A stretch of 16,064 bases of DNA. Source: CAZIFG01 sp964539135. Its GTDB lineage: Bacteria; Margulisbacteria; Marinamargulisbacteria; GCA-2716485; CAZIFG01. The DNA lies in the NCBI GenBank assembly GCA_964539135.1, contig CAZIFG010000027.1, forward strand, positions 1 to 16,064, in the 5' to 3' direction. Below the pieces are notes generated by a model. That model had not been told where the DNA came from. It saw only the letters and a program-made list of their open reading frames with translations, and made no database searches. A program made the translations under genes and the position numbers. Shown here one piece after another: positions 1-7,082 of this stretch; position 1 is the stretch's first letter; the number at the start of each line of letters is the position of its first letter.

Positions 1-586
1 TAGACGTCCCAGACAACAACGCATAGTTTGCAGTCCCAGATAAAGCCGCATAATTCGAAGTACTAGGCAAATAATACTCTAAAGGTTGTCCCTTATAAAT
101 AAAGTTAGCTGTAACTGACAAAGTAGGAACTGATAAAATACCATCCAAATAAGAAGGCGCATGTTTAAGACCTGAATACTCCATAGAATCAGCAACAGAC
201 GCTCTCAAGGCATACACATAAGAATCCAAAGAAATAACAAAAGGATCTAAACCCCCTGCAAAAGTAACTCTTAAATTAGGGGTAGTAATATTAAAAAGGT
301 CCGCCGAAATACCTTCATTGGGCCCCAAAAAAACACGCCCTATACCAAACTGAAAGTTAATACTTGGAGCCATATAATTCCAAGTCGTCGCATGTTGCCC
401 TGAAAACAGTTCAAAATACACATTATGTTCAACTCCAGATTTAGGATTACCAGAAGCCGTCAGAACATCTAATACAACAGAAATAGAATCAGGAACAGGT
501 ACCGCGACTGCTGAACCACTCATAAAACATAAAAAAAGGGCTACGCTAAAAAACTTCCACAAAAAAGAAAAGGCCCCTTTAAACAT
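1..586 (-). CDS. Secreted surface protein with YALRA-type motif and SGT/NYA repeats (partial, C-terminus off window)
   Basis: The first 195 codons of a longer gene are present; it runs off the left edge. The ATG at 586 is followed by a clear Sec signal peptide: K3, a hydrophobic stretch at about 8-28, and an A-V-A site before VPVPDS. A beta-rich region follows (about 33-150), then the motif YVYALRASVADS. This resembles the VPYALRA motif that often sits before low-complexity repeats in large surface or tail-fibre-like proteins of little-studied bacteria. The visible end starts such a repeat, NYAALSGT then NYALLSGT, so more copies probably lie outside the window. The start is 6 bases after the stop of the upstream gene, so the two are probably co-transcribed. 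Only a weak GGGA stands before the start. Secretion is well supported. The function (adhesin, sheath or fibre) is inferred and unproven. Confidence 0.7.
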   Translation of the reverse strand, partial: MFKGAFSFLWKFFSVALFLCFMSGSAVAVPVPDSISVVLDVLTASGNPKSGVEHNVYFELFSGQHATTWNYMAPSINFQFGIGRVFLGPNEGISADLFNITTPNLRVTFAGGLDPFVISLDSYVYALRASVADSMEYSGLKHAPSYLDGILSVPTLSVTANFIYKGQPLEYYLPSTSNYAALSGTANYALLSGTS

Positions 587-592
587 CAGATA

Positions 593-1444
593 TTATCCCG
601 GTAAAACAGCCATTTTACCCTTAGATAAAACCTGTCCATCATGAATGATAAGATAAAAATAGCCCCCTGCAGAAAAAGGCCCTCTAATATCTTGTTCTCC
701 AACAGGAATTTTAAAATAAGGATGTCCCTCAAAAAGTCCTCCCGTCGCAAACCCCGCACAACTATCTTCTGAAATTATTTTCTTACCGACCAACATACCC
801 AACATATTATAAATATGGATTTCAAGATCCCCTGGCTTAGTCAATGCAAATCCAATAACAGTCCCTTCAGATGCAACAAAAGGATTCGGAAAATTAAGTG
901 GCTTTCCAATAAAAGCAAACGGAACATCCGCACTTCCAACACCACTCTTTTCGACTAAATTCATATTAAGAGGATTCATCGACACCTTAACAACAGTATC
1001 CCCACTGGATCCTACCAATTGACTTTGCGAGGAAGTGGTAGAAAAAGAAGCCTGTCTCACACGATTTCCTGAGGTATCCGCATACACTAAAAAATATAAA
1101 GGTAAGGGTAAAAGCAATAACAAACAAAGCCACATTCCAAAACGCTTTACATGGCGAATGGTGTATCCAAATTCCCACAAAAAATTGGCCATAATCCACA
1201 AGAAAAAAGCCAACAAAAAAAGATTGAGCCAAATGTTTTGAATAAAAATAAAGGAAACCAAAATAGAGTGAAAAACAAGAAAAGAGACCATTAAAATGGA
1301 TACTCTCAAGGTAAAAACAACCAATGTTTTAATAGAAGGACGACAAAAAAGAATATACCTTAAAACAAGCATTTCCTGCTCAAAACGAAGCAAAAGACGT
1401 GATTTTAAAGATAAATAAAGCGACATCAATCGCATATAAATCAC
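593..1444 (-). CDS. Membrane protein with C-terminal FlgD/T9SS-sorting-like beta domain
   Basis: This 283-residue protein starts at a GTG chosen because AGGAG (1450-1454) stands 5 bases upstream; the ATG three codons later is 14 bases from that site. The N-terminal part is rich in long hydrophobic helices, roughly 46-69, 71-90 and 103-121, with basic residues between them (R97, K100, R101). After about residue 122 it becomes polar and Ser/Thr-rich. It then ends in a beta-sandwich-like domain: NFPNPF at 184-189, FALTKPGDLEIHIYNMLG at about 199-216, SAGGYFYLII at 258-267. That pattern matches the FlgD Ig-like and T9SS C-terminal-domain-like tails, which normally close secreted proteins. Here the domain is tied to a multi-helix membrane anchor, which is unusual. 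It shares an operon with the secreted protein downstream. The function is unknown; the tail may face the periplasm. Confidence 0.7.
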   Translation of the reverse strand: MIYMRLMSLYLSLKSRLLLRFEQEMLVLRYILFCRPSIKTLVVFTLRVSILMVSFLVFHSILVSFIFIQNIWLNLFLLAFFLWIMANFLWEFGYTIRHVKRFGMWLCLLLLLPLPLYFLVYADTSGNRVRQASFSTTSSQSQLVGSSGDTVVKVSMNPLNMNLVEKSGVGSADVPFAFIGKPLNFPNPFVASEGTVIGFALTKPGDLEIHIYNMLGMLVGKKIISEDSCAGFATGGLFEGHPYFKIPVGEQDIRGPFSAGGYFYLIIHDGQVLSKGKMAVLPG

Positions 1445-1449
1445 CCGTT

Positions 1450-1454
1450 CTCCT
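1450..1454 (-). promoter_or_regulatory. Shine-Dalgarno AGGAG deciding the GTG start at 1444
   Basis: On the minus strand AGGAG is followed by five bases and then GTG. This spacing favours the GTG over the ATG three codons later. It also contrasts with the many genes in this window that have no such site. Confidence 0.7.
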
Positions 1455-1527
1455 CTTTAATGATCGACTACAACAATCAGGAAAATACCCACAAAAACAA
1501 AAAAATAAACATAAAAAATACACAAAC

Positions 1528-1550
1528 CCACCACCACCACCACCACCACC
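1528..1550. repeat. CCA trinucleotide microsatellite (7 copies plus CC)
   Basis: Seven perfect CCA units and a partial eighth lie in the 173-base gap between the divergent genes at 1444 (minus) and 1618 (plus). The tract is 33 bases upstream of the -35 box assigned to the plus-strand gene and about 84 bases upstream of the minus-strand start codon. It is not inside a gene I accept. The rest of the gap is A-rich and holds the plus-strand promoter; I could not assign a convincing minus-strand promoter. Confidence 0.85.
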
Positions 1551-1582
1551 TTGCGCTATCCAAAGAAAAAGCAGTCATACCG

Positions 1583-1611
1583 TCGACAAGTCAAAAAAGA
1601 TTAAGTACACT
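1583..1611 (+). promoter_or_regulatory. Sigma70-type promoter giving a leaderless transcript for the dihydroorotase-like gene
   Basis: The -35 box TCGACA (1583-1588, five of six consensus bases), a 17-base spacer and the -10 box TACACT (1606-1611) lead to an ATG only six bases further on. The expected start of transcription therefore falls on the start codon. No Shine-Dalgarno sequence is present. Confidence 0.65.
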
Positions 1612-1617
1612 AAAAAA

Positions 1618-2418
1618 ATGACAAAATTAGCCATTTTAAATTCACGTCTTTTTGACCCTCAAAACAAAGAGGTACTAAATCTTTTAATTGAAAATAACAG
1701 TCTGATTGGAAAAGGTTACTTGCCAGATGACGATAATTCATATCAAATCAACGCTCCCAAAAGCATGATATTCACAGATATTACCGATCTGAATATCACC
1801 CCCCTATCTGAAAAAAAACACTATGAAACAGGATCCATTACGCAAACAGACAGCATTCATCCCAAAATCACCCCTCAAGTGATTCTAGAAAATGAATTAG
1901 ATGAGTTTATAGATACCTGCCTCACACAAGAAACAACACCCATTACCGCCTGTTCGGGATCCGAACTGCTATATGTCATTTTAGAATGCGAAAAACGAAA
2001 TTGCCCTCTGCACGTTATCATCAAAAATCCCGAAACAGATTACCCCATTACACAATGTTACAAAGATAAACTTCCATCATTAACAATCAGTTTACAAGTC
2101 CCTCATTTAAAGTCTACCTATAAAACAACACTAATAGCTGCCATTAAGTATGGAAGTATTCATTCCTTATGCAGCTTAGGTGAAAGTCAAAACTTAATTG
2201 AAGCCTGTCTTTTACTCACAAAAGAAGGGATCCCTTTAGACGAATCTCTCCCTTTAATCACTCTAAACCCTCGAAAACTCTTAAAGCTAGAAACAAAGGG
2301 ACTCACACTCAACAGCGCTCCGAATATAACACTCGTAAATACAGAAAAAGGCGAGCCCACCTCAGAAATTCTTGTCTGCATTGATGAAGGAAAATTGGTC
2401 TATAACACCCTCTCTTAA
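1618..2418 (+). CDS. Shortened, non-catalytic dihydroorotase-like protein (PyrC'/pseudo-DHOase type)
   Basis: This 266-residue protein keeps the outline of a type I dihydroorotase but not its chemistry. The N-terminal beta region (LAILNSRLFDPQNKEVLNLL, about 4-23) fits the family pattern of an LI-N-R-DP start. The C-terminal region matches well: EACLLLTKEGIPLDESLP, then ITLNPRKLLKLETKG (about 214-228), and NITLVNTEKGE. At the place of the metal-binding DLHVH motif it has DLNIT (57-61), so both histidines are gone. The later DHAP-like aspartate region reads CSLGES and is also lost. Family members are usually 400 residues or more, so the barrel is reduced. Inactive homologues (PyrC') are known to hold aspartate carbamoyltransferase in an assembled complex, and that role is possible here, but no pyrB is in view. 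The ATG at 1618 is chosen because promoter boxes sit just upstream. gcvP follows 62 bases later. Confidence 0.55.
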   Translation: MTKLAILNSRLFDPQNKEVLNLLIENNSLIGKGYLPDDDNSYQINAPKSMIFTDITDLNITPLSEKKHYETGSITQTDSIHPKITPQVILENELDEFIDTCLTQETTPITACSGSELLYVILECEKRNCPLHVIIKNPETDYPITQCYKDKLPSLTISLQVPHLKSTYKTTLIAAIKYGSIHSLCSLGESQNLIEACLLLTKEGIPLDESLPLITLNPRKLLKLETKGLTLNSAPNITLVNTEKGEPTSEILVCIDEGKLVYNTLS

Positions 2419-2468
2419 AATACAAAAAGGTATGTTAAACTAAGCCCTCTATAAAGAAACACCAGAAA

Positions 2469-2475
2469 GAGAGGA
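2469..2475 (+). promoter_or_regulatory. Shine-Dalgarno GAGAGGA of gcvP
   Basis: The core GAGG (2471-2474) stands six bases before the ATG at 2481. gcvP thus belongs to the Shine-Dalgarno class of genes in this window. A possible -10 box TAAACT (2436-2441) lies upstream but has a poor -35 partner, so readthrough from the gene before is equally likely. Confidence 0.65.
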
Positions 2476-2480
2476 TACAC

Positions 2481-5321
2481 ATGAGCGATTTTGAACAACG
2501 CCACATCGGACCCAGCATAGAGGATCAAAAAGAGCTCCTAAAAACCCTCGAATTTAAAACCCTAGACGAACTCATCTTAAATACAATTCCAGAAAACATT
2601 TTATCGCCATCCGAACTCAACCTGTCCACAGCCCTACATGAAGCTGAATTTTTAAATAAAATAGGTCAATTAGCCGAGAAAAACCGTCTATATAAATCCT
2701 ATATTGGGCAAGGATTTCACCCTTGCCATACCCCCACTGTAATCCTACGAAATGTACTCGAAAACCCAGGATGGTACACACAATATACTCCCTACCAAGC
2801 CGAAATTTCACAAGGAAGATTGGAAGCCCTTCTTAATTTTCAAACCGTCATTTGCGAACTCACAAGTATGGATATTGCCAATGCCTCATTATTAGATGAT
2901 GCCACCGCTGCAGCAGAAGGCTTAACAATGATGTACAGATGCAGACCCGACTCCAAAAAAGACGCAAACGTATGCCTTGTCTCCAAACATATTTTCCCTC
3001 AAATTTTAGCCGTATTAGAAACACGTGCAAAACCGCTCGGCTTGGAATTAAAATATCAAGAAGACACTGAATTTGAATTTAACGCAGACGTATTTGGGTG
3101 TATCACACAGTATCCAAATGCAAACGGAGACGTTAAAGACCTTACACCACTCACAGATAAAGCCCATCAAGAAGCCTGCTTATGCACTGTTATTACAGAT
3201 TTAATGAGCTTAACGATACTGAAAACACCCGGAGAAATGAATGCCGATATTGTCGTTGGAAACAGTCAACGATTTGGCGTCCCTATGGGATTTGGAGGCC
3301 CTCACGCCGCTTTCTTTGCCACCAAAAATGAATTTTCAAGACAAATTCCCGGAAGAATCATTGGAAAAACCATTGATAAACATGGTAACCCCGCATTAAG
3401 AATGGCCCTTCAAACCCGAGAACAACACATCCGACGAGATAAAGCGACCTCCAACATTTGTACCGCACAAGCCCTCCTTGCCAGCATTGCTAGTTTTTAC
3501 GCCATTTACCACGGACCTCAAGGATTAAAAGACATCGGTTATAAAATTCATGCCCTCACCACACAACTCTACCATGCACTCAAAAAAGAAGGTTTCCAAC
3601 TTAAGTCCGATGTTTTCTTTGACACACTCATCGTAGAATTTAAAAGTGAAACAGACCGAAAACCCTATCTAAAAAAAGCCCTTGAATCCAAAATAAACAT
3701 GAATACGTCCATAAAAAACAGCCTCGGGATCTCAATTAATGAAACAACCACAGGTTCCGATATTCTAAAAATCATCACTGTTTTTAGCGACTCAAAATCA
3801 TCACCTTCTATTTCGCTATCCCCCATTACCCTTTCGCTTCCAGATGCCTTACTGAGAAAAAGCACCTATCTCAATCAGGCCCTATTTAAAAAATATCATT
3901 CTGAAACAGAGCTCCTTCGATATATCAAATATTTAGAAGAAAAAGATCTCTCTCTCGCTCATTCTATGATCCCTTTAGGTTCCTGCACCATGAAACTCAA
4001 TGCCACGACTGAAATGATTCCCATTACATGGTCCGCCTTTAACGCCCTCCATCCATTCTCCCCTGCAAACCAAACAAAAGGATATAAAGAAATCATCACC
4101 GAACTTGAAAAAGATTTAGCTGAAATCTTAGGATTTGATGCCGTTTCCTTACAGCCCAATTCAGGTGCACAAGGCGAATATGCCGGTCTAATGGTGATTC
4201 GAGAATATCATCATAGTACAAATCAGCACCATCGCAACGTCATCCTAATCCCCACCTCTGCCCACGGGACAAATCCAGCAAGTGCGGCCATGGCAGGAAT
4301 GACCATCGTACCCATAAAATGTTTGGATAATGGCAATATTGATATCCATGATTTAACTCAAAAATGCAATCAGCATACCAAAGAACTTGCAGGTCTCATG
4401 GTCACCTATCCCTCTACCTTCGGTATTTTTGAAGAAGACATCAAAGCCATCTGCGATCTCGTTCATCAACATGGCGGACAAGTATACATGGATGGCGCAA
4501 ACCTAAATGCCCAAGTCGGATTAACAAGTCCAGGATATATCGGCGCGGATATTTGTCATGTCAATTTACATAAAACATTTAGCATTCCGCACGGCGGTGG
4601 CGGGCCTGGAATGGGGCCTATTGCATGCAAACACCATCTCGCTCCTTTTTTACCCAACCACCCAGTTGTGTCTTTAAAAAGAAAAGGGCCAGCTGTATCT
4701 GCAAGCCCATGGGGCAGTGCCAGCATTTTATTAATTTCATATGCCTATATTAAACTGCTAGGTGGAAGTGGGTGTAAAAAAGCAAGTCAAATTGCCATTT
4801 TAAATGCAAATTATATTAAACATCAATTGGCCCCCCACTACCCTATTTTATTTCAAGGCAAAAAAGGGAACGTCGCTCATGAACTGATTATAGATTTAAG
4901 ACCATTCAAAAAAACAGCCAAAATAGAAGTAGAAGACCTTGCAAAACGATTAATGGACTACGGATTTCACGCCCCTACTATGTCCTGGCCAGTACCAGGA
5001 ACCCTAATGATTGAGCCCACTGAAAGTGAATCCAAAGCAGAACTCGATCGTTTTTGTGAAGCCATGATCTCAATCAGAGAAGAAATTAGAGAGATTGAAA
5101 CAGGACAAGCCGATTCAGAAAATAACCCCCTAAAAAATGCACCGCATACCCTTGTAGATGTCATTCAAAAAGAATGGACAGCCCCCTATTCCAGAGAAAA
5201 AGCAGTTTTCCCGTTAGCGTACATCCAAAAAAGAAAATTTTGGCCCACTGTGAATCGCGTCAATCAAGCACATGGAGATCGAAATCTGATCTGCACCTGT
5301 GGAAGCGTAGAAGACTATTAA
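2481..5321 (+). CDS. gcvP: Glycine dehydrogenase (aminomethyl-transferring), single-chain P-protein
   Basis: GcvP decarboxylates glycine with pyridoxal phosphate and passes the aminomethyl group to the lipoyl arm of H-protein, the first step of the cytoplasmic glycine cleavage system. The protein has 946 residues, the usual length of the fused form in which both halves lie on one chain. It opens with the typical FEQRHIGPSIEDQ. The N-terminal half carries SYIGQGFHPCHTP (73-85), EISQGRLEALLNFQT (108-122) and DDATAAAEG (139-147). The catalytic half carries GSCTMKLNAT (500-509), TSAHGTNPASA (592-602) and the PLP site NLHKTFSIPHGGGGPGMGP, with Schiff-base lysine K698. All key motifs are intact. 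The start is supported by GAGG six bases upstream. gcvT, gcvH and lpd are not adjacent, so the system must be completed elsewhere. Another 65 bases separate it from the next gene; no terminator hairpin was seen. Confidence 0.97.
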   Translation: MSDFEQRHIGPSIEDQKELLKTLEFKTLDELILNTIPENILSPSELNLSTALHEAEFLNKIGQLAEKNRLYKSYIGQGFHPCHTPTVILRNVLENPGWYTQYTPYQAEISQGRLEALLNFQTVICELTSMDIANASLLDDATAAAEGLTMMYRCRPDSKKDANVCLVSKHIFPQILAVLETRAKPLGLELKYQEDTEFEFNADVFGCITQYPNANGDVKDLTPLTDKAHQEACLCTVITDLMSLTILKTPGEMNADIVVGNSQRFGVPMGFGGPHAAFFATKNEFSRQIPGRIIGKTIDKHGNPALRMALQTREQHIRRDKATSNICTAQALLASIASFYAIYHGPQGLKDIGYKIHALTTQLYHALKKEGFQLKSDVFFDTLIVEFKSETDRKPYLKKALESKINMNTSIKNSLGISINETTTGSDILKIITVFSDSKSSPSISLSPITLSLPDALLRKSTYLNQALFKKYHSETELLRYIKYLEEKDLSLAHSMIPLGSCTMKLNATTEMIPITWSAFNALHPFSPANQTKGYKEIITELEKDLAEILGFDAVSLQPNSGAQGEYAGLMVIREYHHSTNQHHRNVILIPTSAHGTNPASAAMAGMTIVPIKCLDNGNIDIHDLTQKCNQHTKELAGLMVTYPSTFGIFEEDIKAICDLVHQHGGQVYMDGANLNAQVGLTSPGYIGADICHVNLHKTFSIPHGGGGPGMGPIACKHHLAPFLPNHPVVSLKRKGPAVSASPWGSASILLISYAYIKLLGGSGCKKASQIAILNANYIKHQLAPHYPILFQGKKGNVAHELIIDLRPFKKTAKIEVEDLAKRLMDYGFHAPTMSWPVPGTLMIEPTESESKAELDRFCEAMISIREEIREIETGQADSENNPLKNAPHTLVDVIQKEWTAPYSREKAVFPLAYIQKRKFWPTVNRVNQAHGDRNLICTCGSVEDY

Positions 5322-5350
5322 AAAAGAGCCAAAAATAGATAAAAAAAGTT

Positions 5351-5379
5351 TATAACTAGCATAAAAAGGGTAGTACTTC
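5351..5379 (+). promoter_or_regulatory. Possible promoter of the first lipoprotein peptidase gene (weak)
   Basis: TATAAC (5351-5356), 17 bases and TACTTC (5374-5379) precede the ATG at 5387 by seven bases, as in the other leaderless-type promoters here. The boxes are poor. A perfect TATAAT at 5383-5388 overlaps the ATG, but using it would put transcription inside the coding region. There is no usable Shine-Dalgarno: AAAGGG ends about 16 bases upstream. Confidence 0.3.
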
Positions 5380-5386
5380 TCTTATA

Positions 5387-7042
5387 ATGGAAAGGAAAAA
5401 AGATAGTGTCATCCTATTAAGTATTTTAATAGGCCTAATAGGTCTATTAATAGGCTGTACCAAAATAAAAACACTACCCCCAGTAGACTCTCCACCTACA
5501 CTTGAAGGCGGATCTGCAACTGAAAATATCTCGCCAACCGGAAACGGCGTTCCGAGCGGAAATGCCTCCCCCACTGAAAATATCGTACCAAGTGGAAACA
5601 TAATTCCATCAGAAAATACCAGCATAACCCCATGTACAGAAACCAGCCCCTCCCAAGAAACCCTTTATGATCTTAAAATTAGAAACTGCACACAAGCACA
5701 ACTTGTCAGCGTCAATATCAGTGACTATAGCTACAACACCTTAATGATCATTAACACAACAGGCACAGCCATAAACAGCGCCCTAAATACAGGAACCCTC
5801 CCAGAAAAAGTGTATATGGGCCAGTCGTTTTTAAAGAGTGAGATCGAAACACCTCAACTTAAATCAGACACAGTCCCCCTACTGTCTAAAACACTCTATA
5901 GCCGCTTAAATGCCTTAAAAAGCATAAGTTTTAGTACAACACTAGATACCAATCGTAATTTTGTAGTCTTAAATTTTGCCGTCACAAATGGAACCCGAAC
6001 AGTCTCGGCAACAAAAGTCGCTGAAAATAGCCGAGTCGCCATTTATGTTGAAAACACCTATGTGAATTTAGGCTTATATAATTTAAATACACGCGCCTGG
6101 GAAGGCGGAAACTGGAATTTTGATTTAGGCACAAACGTTGCAACAGCATTTTCGAGCATTTATACAAGCGCCGAAAGTTCCATTGGGACTCATAATGACA
6201 GAGATAGCAATGGAAAAATAATTATTTTATTTCACAATTTAGAATATCCAAACACCAATTTTAGCAGCATCACAGGCATCATCGCCGGTTATTTTTATTA
6301 TCCGGATTTAGATGGAAGCCTGTATGCCCCACTAAACGAAAATACCGATATTTTATATATGAATGTATTAACACTCAAAGTCAATGCAAGTTTAAGCAGC
6401 AGTTTTAGCAACCTACTCACCGCTCACACCATGGCACATGAATACCAGCACATTGTGAATTATTCGAGCAGACGTCTAACAAGCCCACAAAAGCCAGCCC
6501 CAGATACATGGCTAAACGAAAGCATGTCAGAGCTCTTTTCAGATCATGCCATGGGTGCCCTAACAAACCAAGTCAACCACATGAAAACACAAGCCGACAT
6601 TCAAAATGGACTGGGCCTCTTTTATTGGGAAAGCAGTGCCCTACAATATACCATTGGCTATAATTTTTTAACCTATGCCACCTTACAAACCCCACTCAAA
6701 ACCAAAGCCCAAATTTTACAAGAACTCATCAACTCCAATTATGGGGATTATAGAGCCCTACAGTCCGTATTTATAAATGGAAATACCAATTTTGCCAATT
6801 TTAAAGATTTATATGCCAAATTCCATTTGGCGACCTTGCTCAATAAAGGCAATAGTATCTACGGATTTAGAGCCTCATCCAGCATATTCAACTATACAGG
6901 AATCTTAAAAACAACGCTCACAAGCGCCAATTTAAAACCAGGCGGTCGTCTCTTTAAAGATACAACACGCTCCGCGTTAGAAAACTTTACGCTACCTTCA
7001 AATGCCCCAGACCATTTACTCTACGTTAAAATACGTAATTAA
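5387..7042 (+). CDS. Lipoprotein zinc metallopeptidase, M30 (hyicolysin)-like, first of a tandem pair
   Basis: The 551-residue precursor has a lipoprotein signal peptide: ERKK, a hydrophobic core at 8-23, and a lipobox ending LLIGC with lipidated C24. A repetitive Pro/Ser/Asn-rich linker follows (44-79). A beta-rich segment (about 93-130, with LKIRNCTQAQLVSVNIS) comes next. The peptidase domain contains GIIAGYFYYPDL (297-308), DILYMNVL, TMAHEYQHIVNY (348-359) with zinc-binding HEYQH at 351-355, and downstream DTWLNESMSELFSDH with E378 as likely third ligand. This order of motifs resembles the M30 hyicolysin family. It should act outside the cytoplasm, anchored by lipid. The neighbour at 7083 is a clear paralogue. 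The ATG at 5387 is the only usual start codon before the lipobox. The substrate is unknown, and M30 membership is by motif only. Confidence 0.75.
   Translation: MERKKDSVILLSILIGLIGLLIGCTKIKTLPPVDSPPTLEGGSATENISPTGNGVPSGNASPTENIVPSGNIIPSENTSITPCTETSPSQETLYDLKIRNCTQAQLVSVNISDYSYNTLMIINTTGTAINSALNTGTLPEKVYMGQSFLKSEIETPQLKSDTVPLLSKTLYSRLNALKSISFSTTLDTNRNFVVLNFAVTNGTRTVSATKVAENSRVAIYVENTYVNLGLYNLNTRAWEGGNWNFDLGTNVATAFSSIYTSAESSIGTHNDRDSNGKIIILFHNLEYPNTNFSSITGIIAGYFYYPDLDGSLYAPLNENTDILYMNVLTLKVNASLSSSFSNLLTAHTMAHEYQHIVNYSSRRLTSPQKPAPDTWLNESMSELFSDHAMGALTNQVNHMKTQADIQNGLGLFYWESSALQYTIGYNFLTYATLQTPLKTKAQILQELINSNYGDYRALQSVFINGNTNFANFKDLYAKFHLATLLNKGNSIYGFRASSSIFNYTGILKTTLTSANLKPGGRLFKDTTRSALENFTLPSNAPDHLLYVKIRN
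5516..5623 (+). repeat. Degenerate 18-bp coding minisatellite (about 6 units)
   Basis: Inside the first lipoprotein gene, codons 44-79 form six consecutive six-codon units. The last five fit the pattern P-(S/T)-(G/E)-N-x-x with no gaps, and the first begins with Ala instead of Pro. The units encode a flexible linker between the lipidated cysteine and the folded domains. The paralogue at 7083 lacks the repeats. Confidence 0.85.
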
Positions 7043-7046
7043 GGGT

Positions 7047-7075
7047 TTCTGAAAATAACAAATATAAGGTACACT
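7047..7075 (+). promoter_or_regulatory. Leaderless-type promoter of the second lipoprotein peptidase gene
   Basis: The -10 box TACACT (7070-7075) ends seven bases before the GTG at 7083, the same layout as upstream of 1618 and 11486. The best -35 at 17 bases is TTCTGA (7047-7052), which is weak. No Shine-Dalgarno is present. It lies in the 40-base gap between the two paralogues, so the second gene and the small one behind it can be expressed on their own. Confidence 0.5.
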
Positions 7076-7082
7076 AAAAAGT

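Noticed and set aside
1399..1617. In-frame N-terminal extension of the dihydroorotase-like protein, including a poly-proline run from the CCA repeat
   Set aside because: It has no family similarity, overlaps the start of the opposite-strand gene, and contains the promoter boxes at 1583-1611. The start at 1618 fits both the promoter and the family's N-terminus.
5383..5388. Perfect TATAAT as the -10 box of the first lipoprotein gene
   Set aside because: It overlaps the ATG at 5387, and no ATG, GTG or TTG in frame follows before the lipobox cysteine, so a transcript starting about 5395 could not encode the signal peptide.
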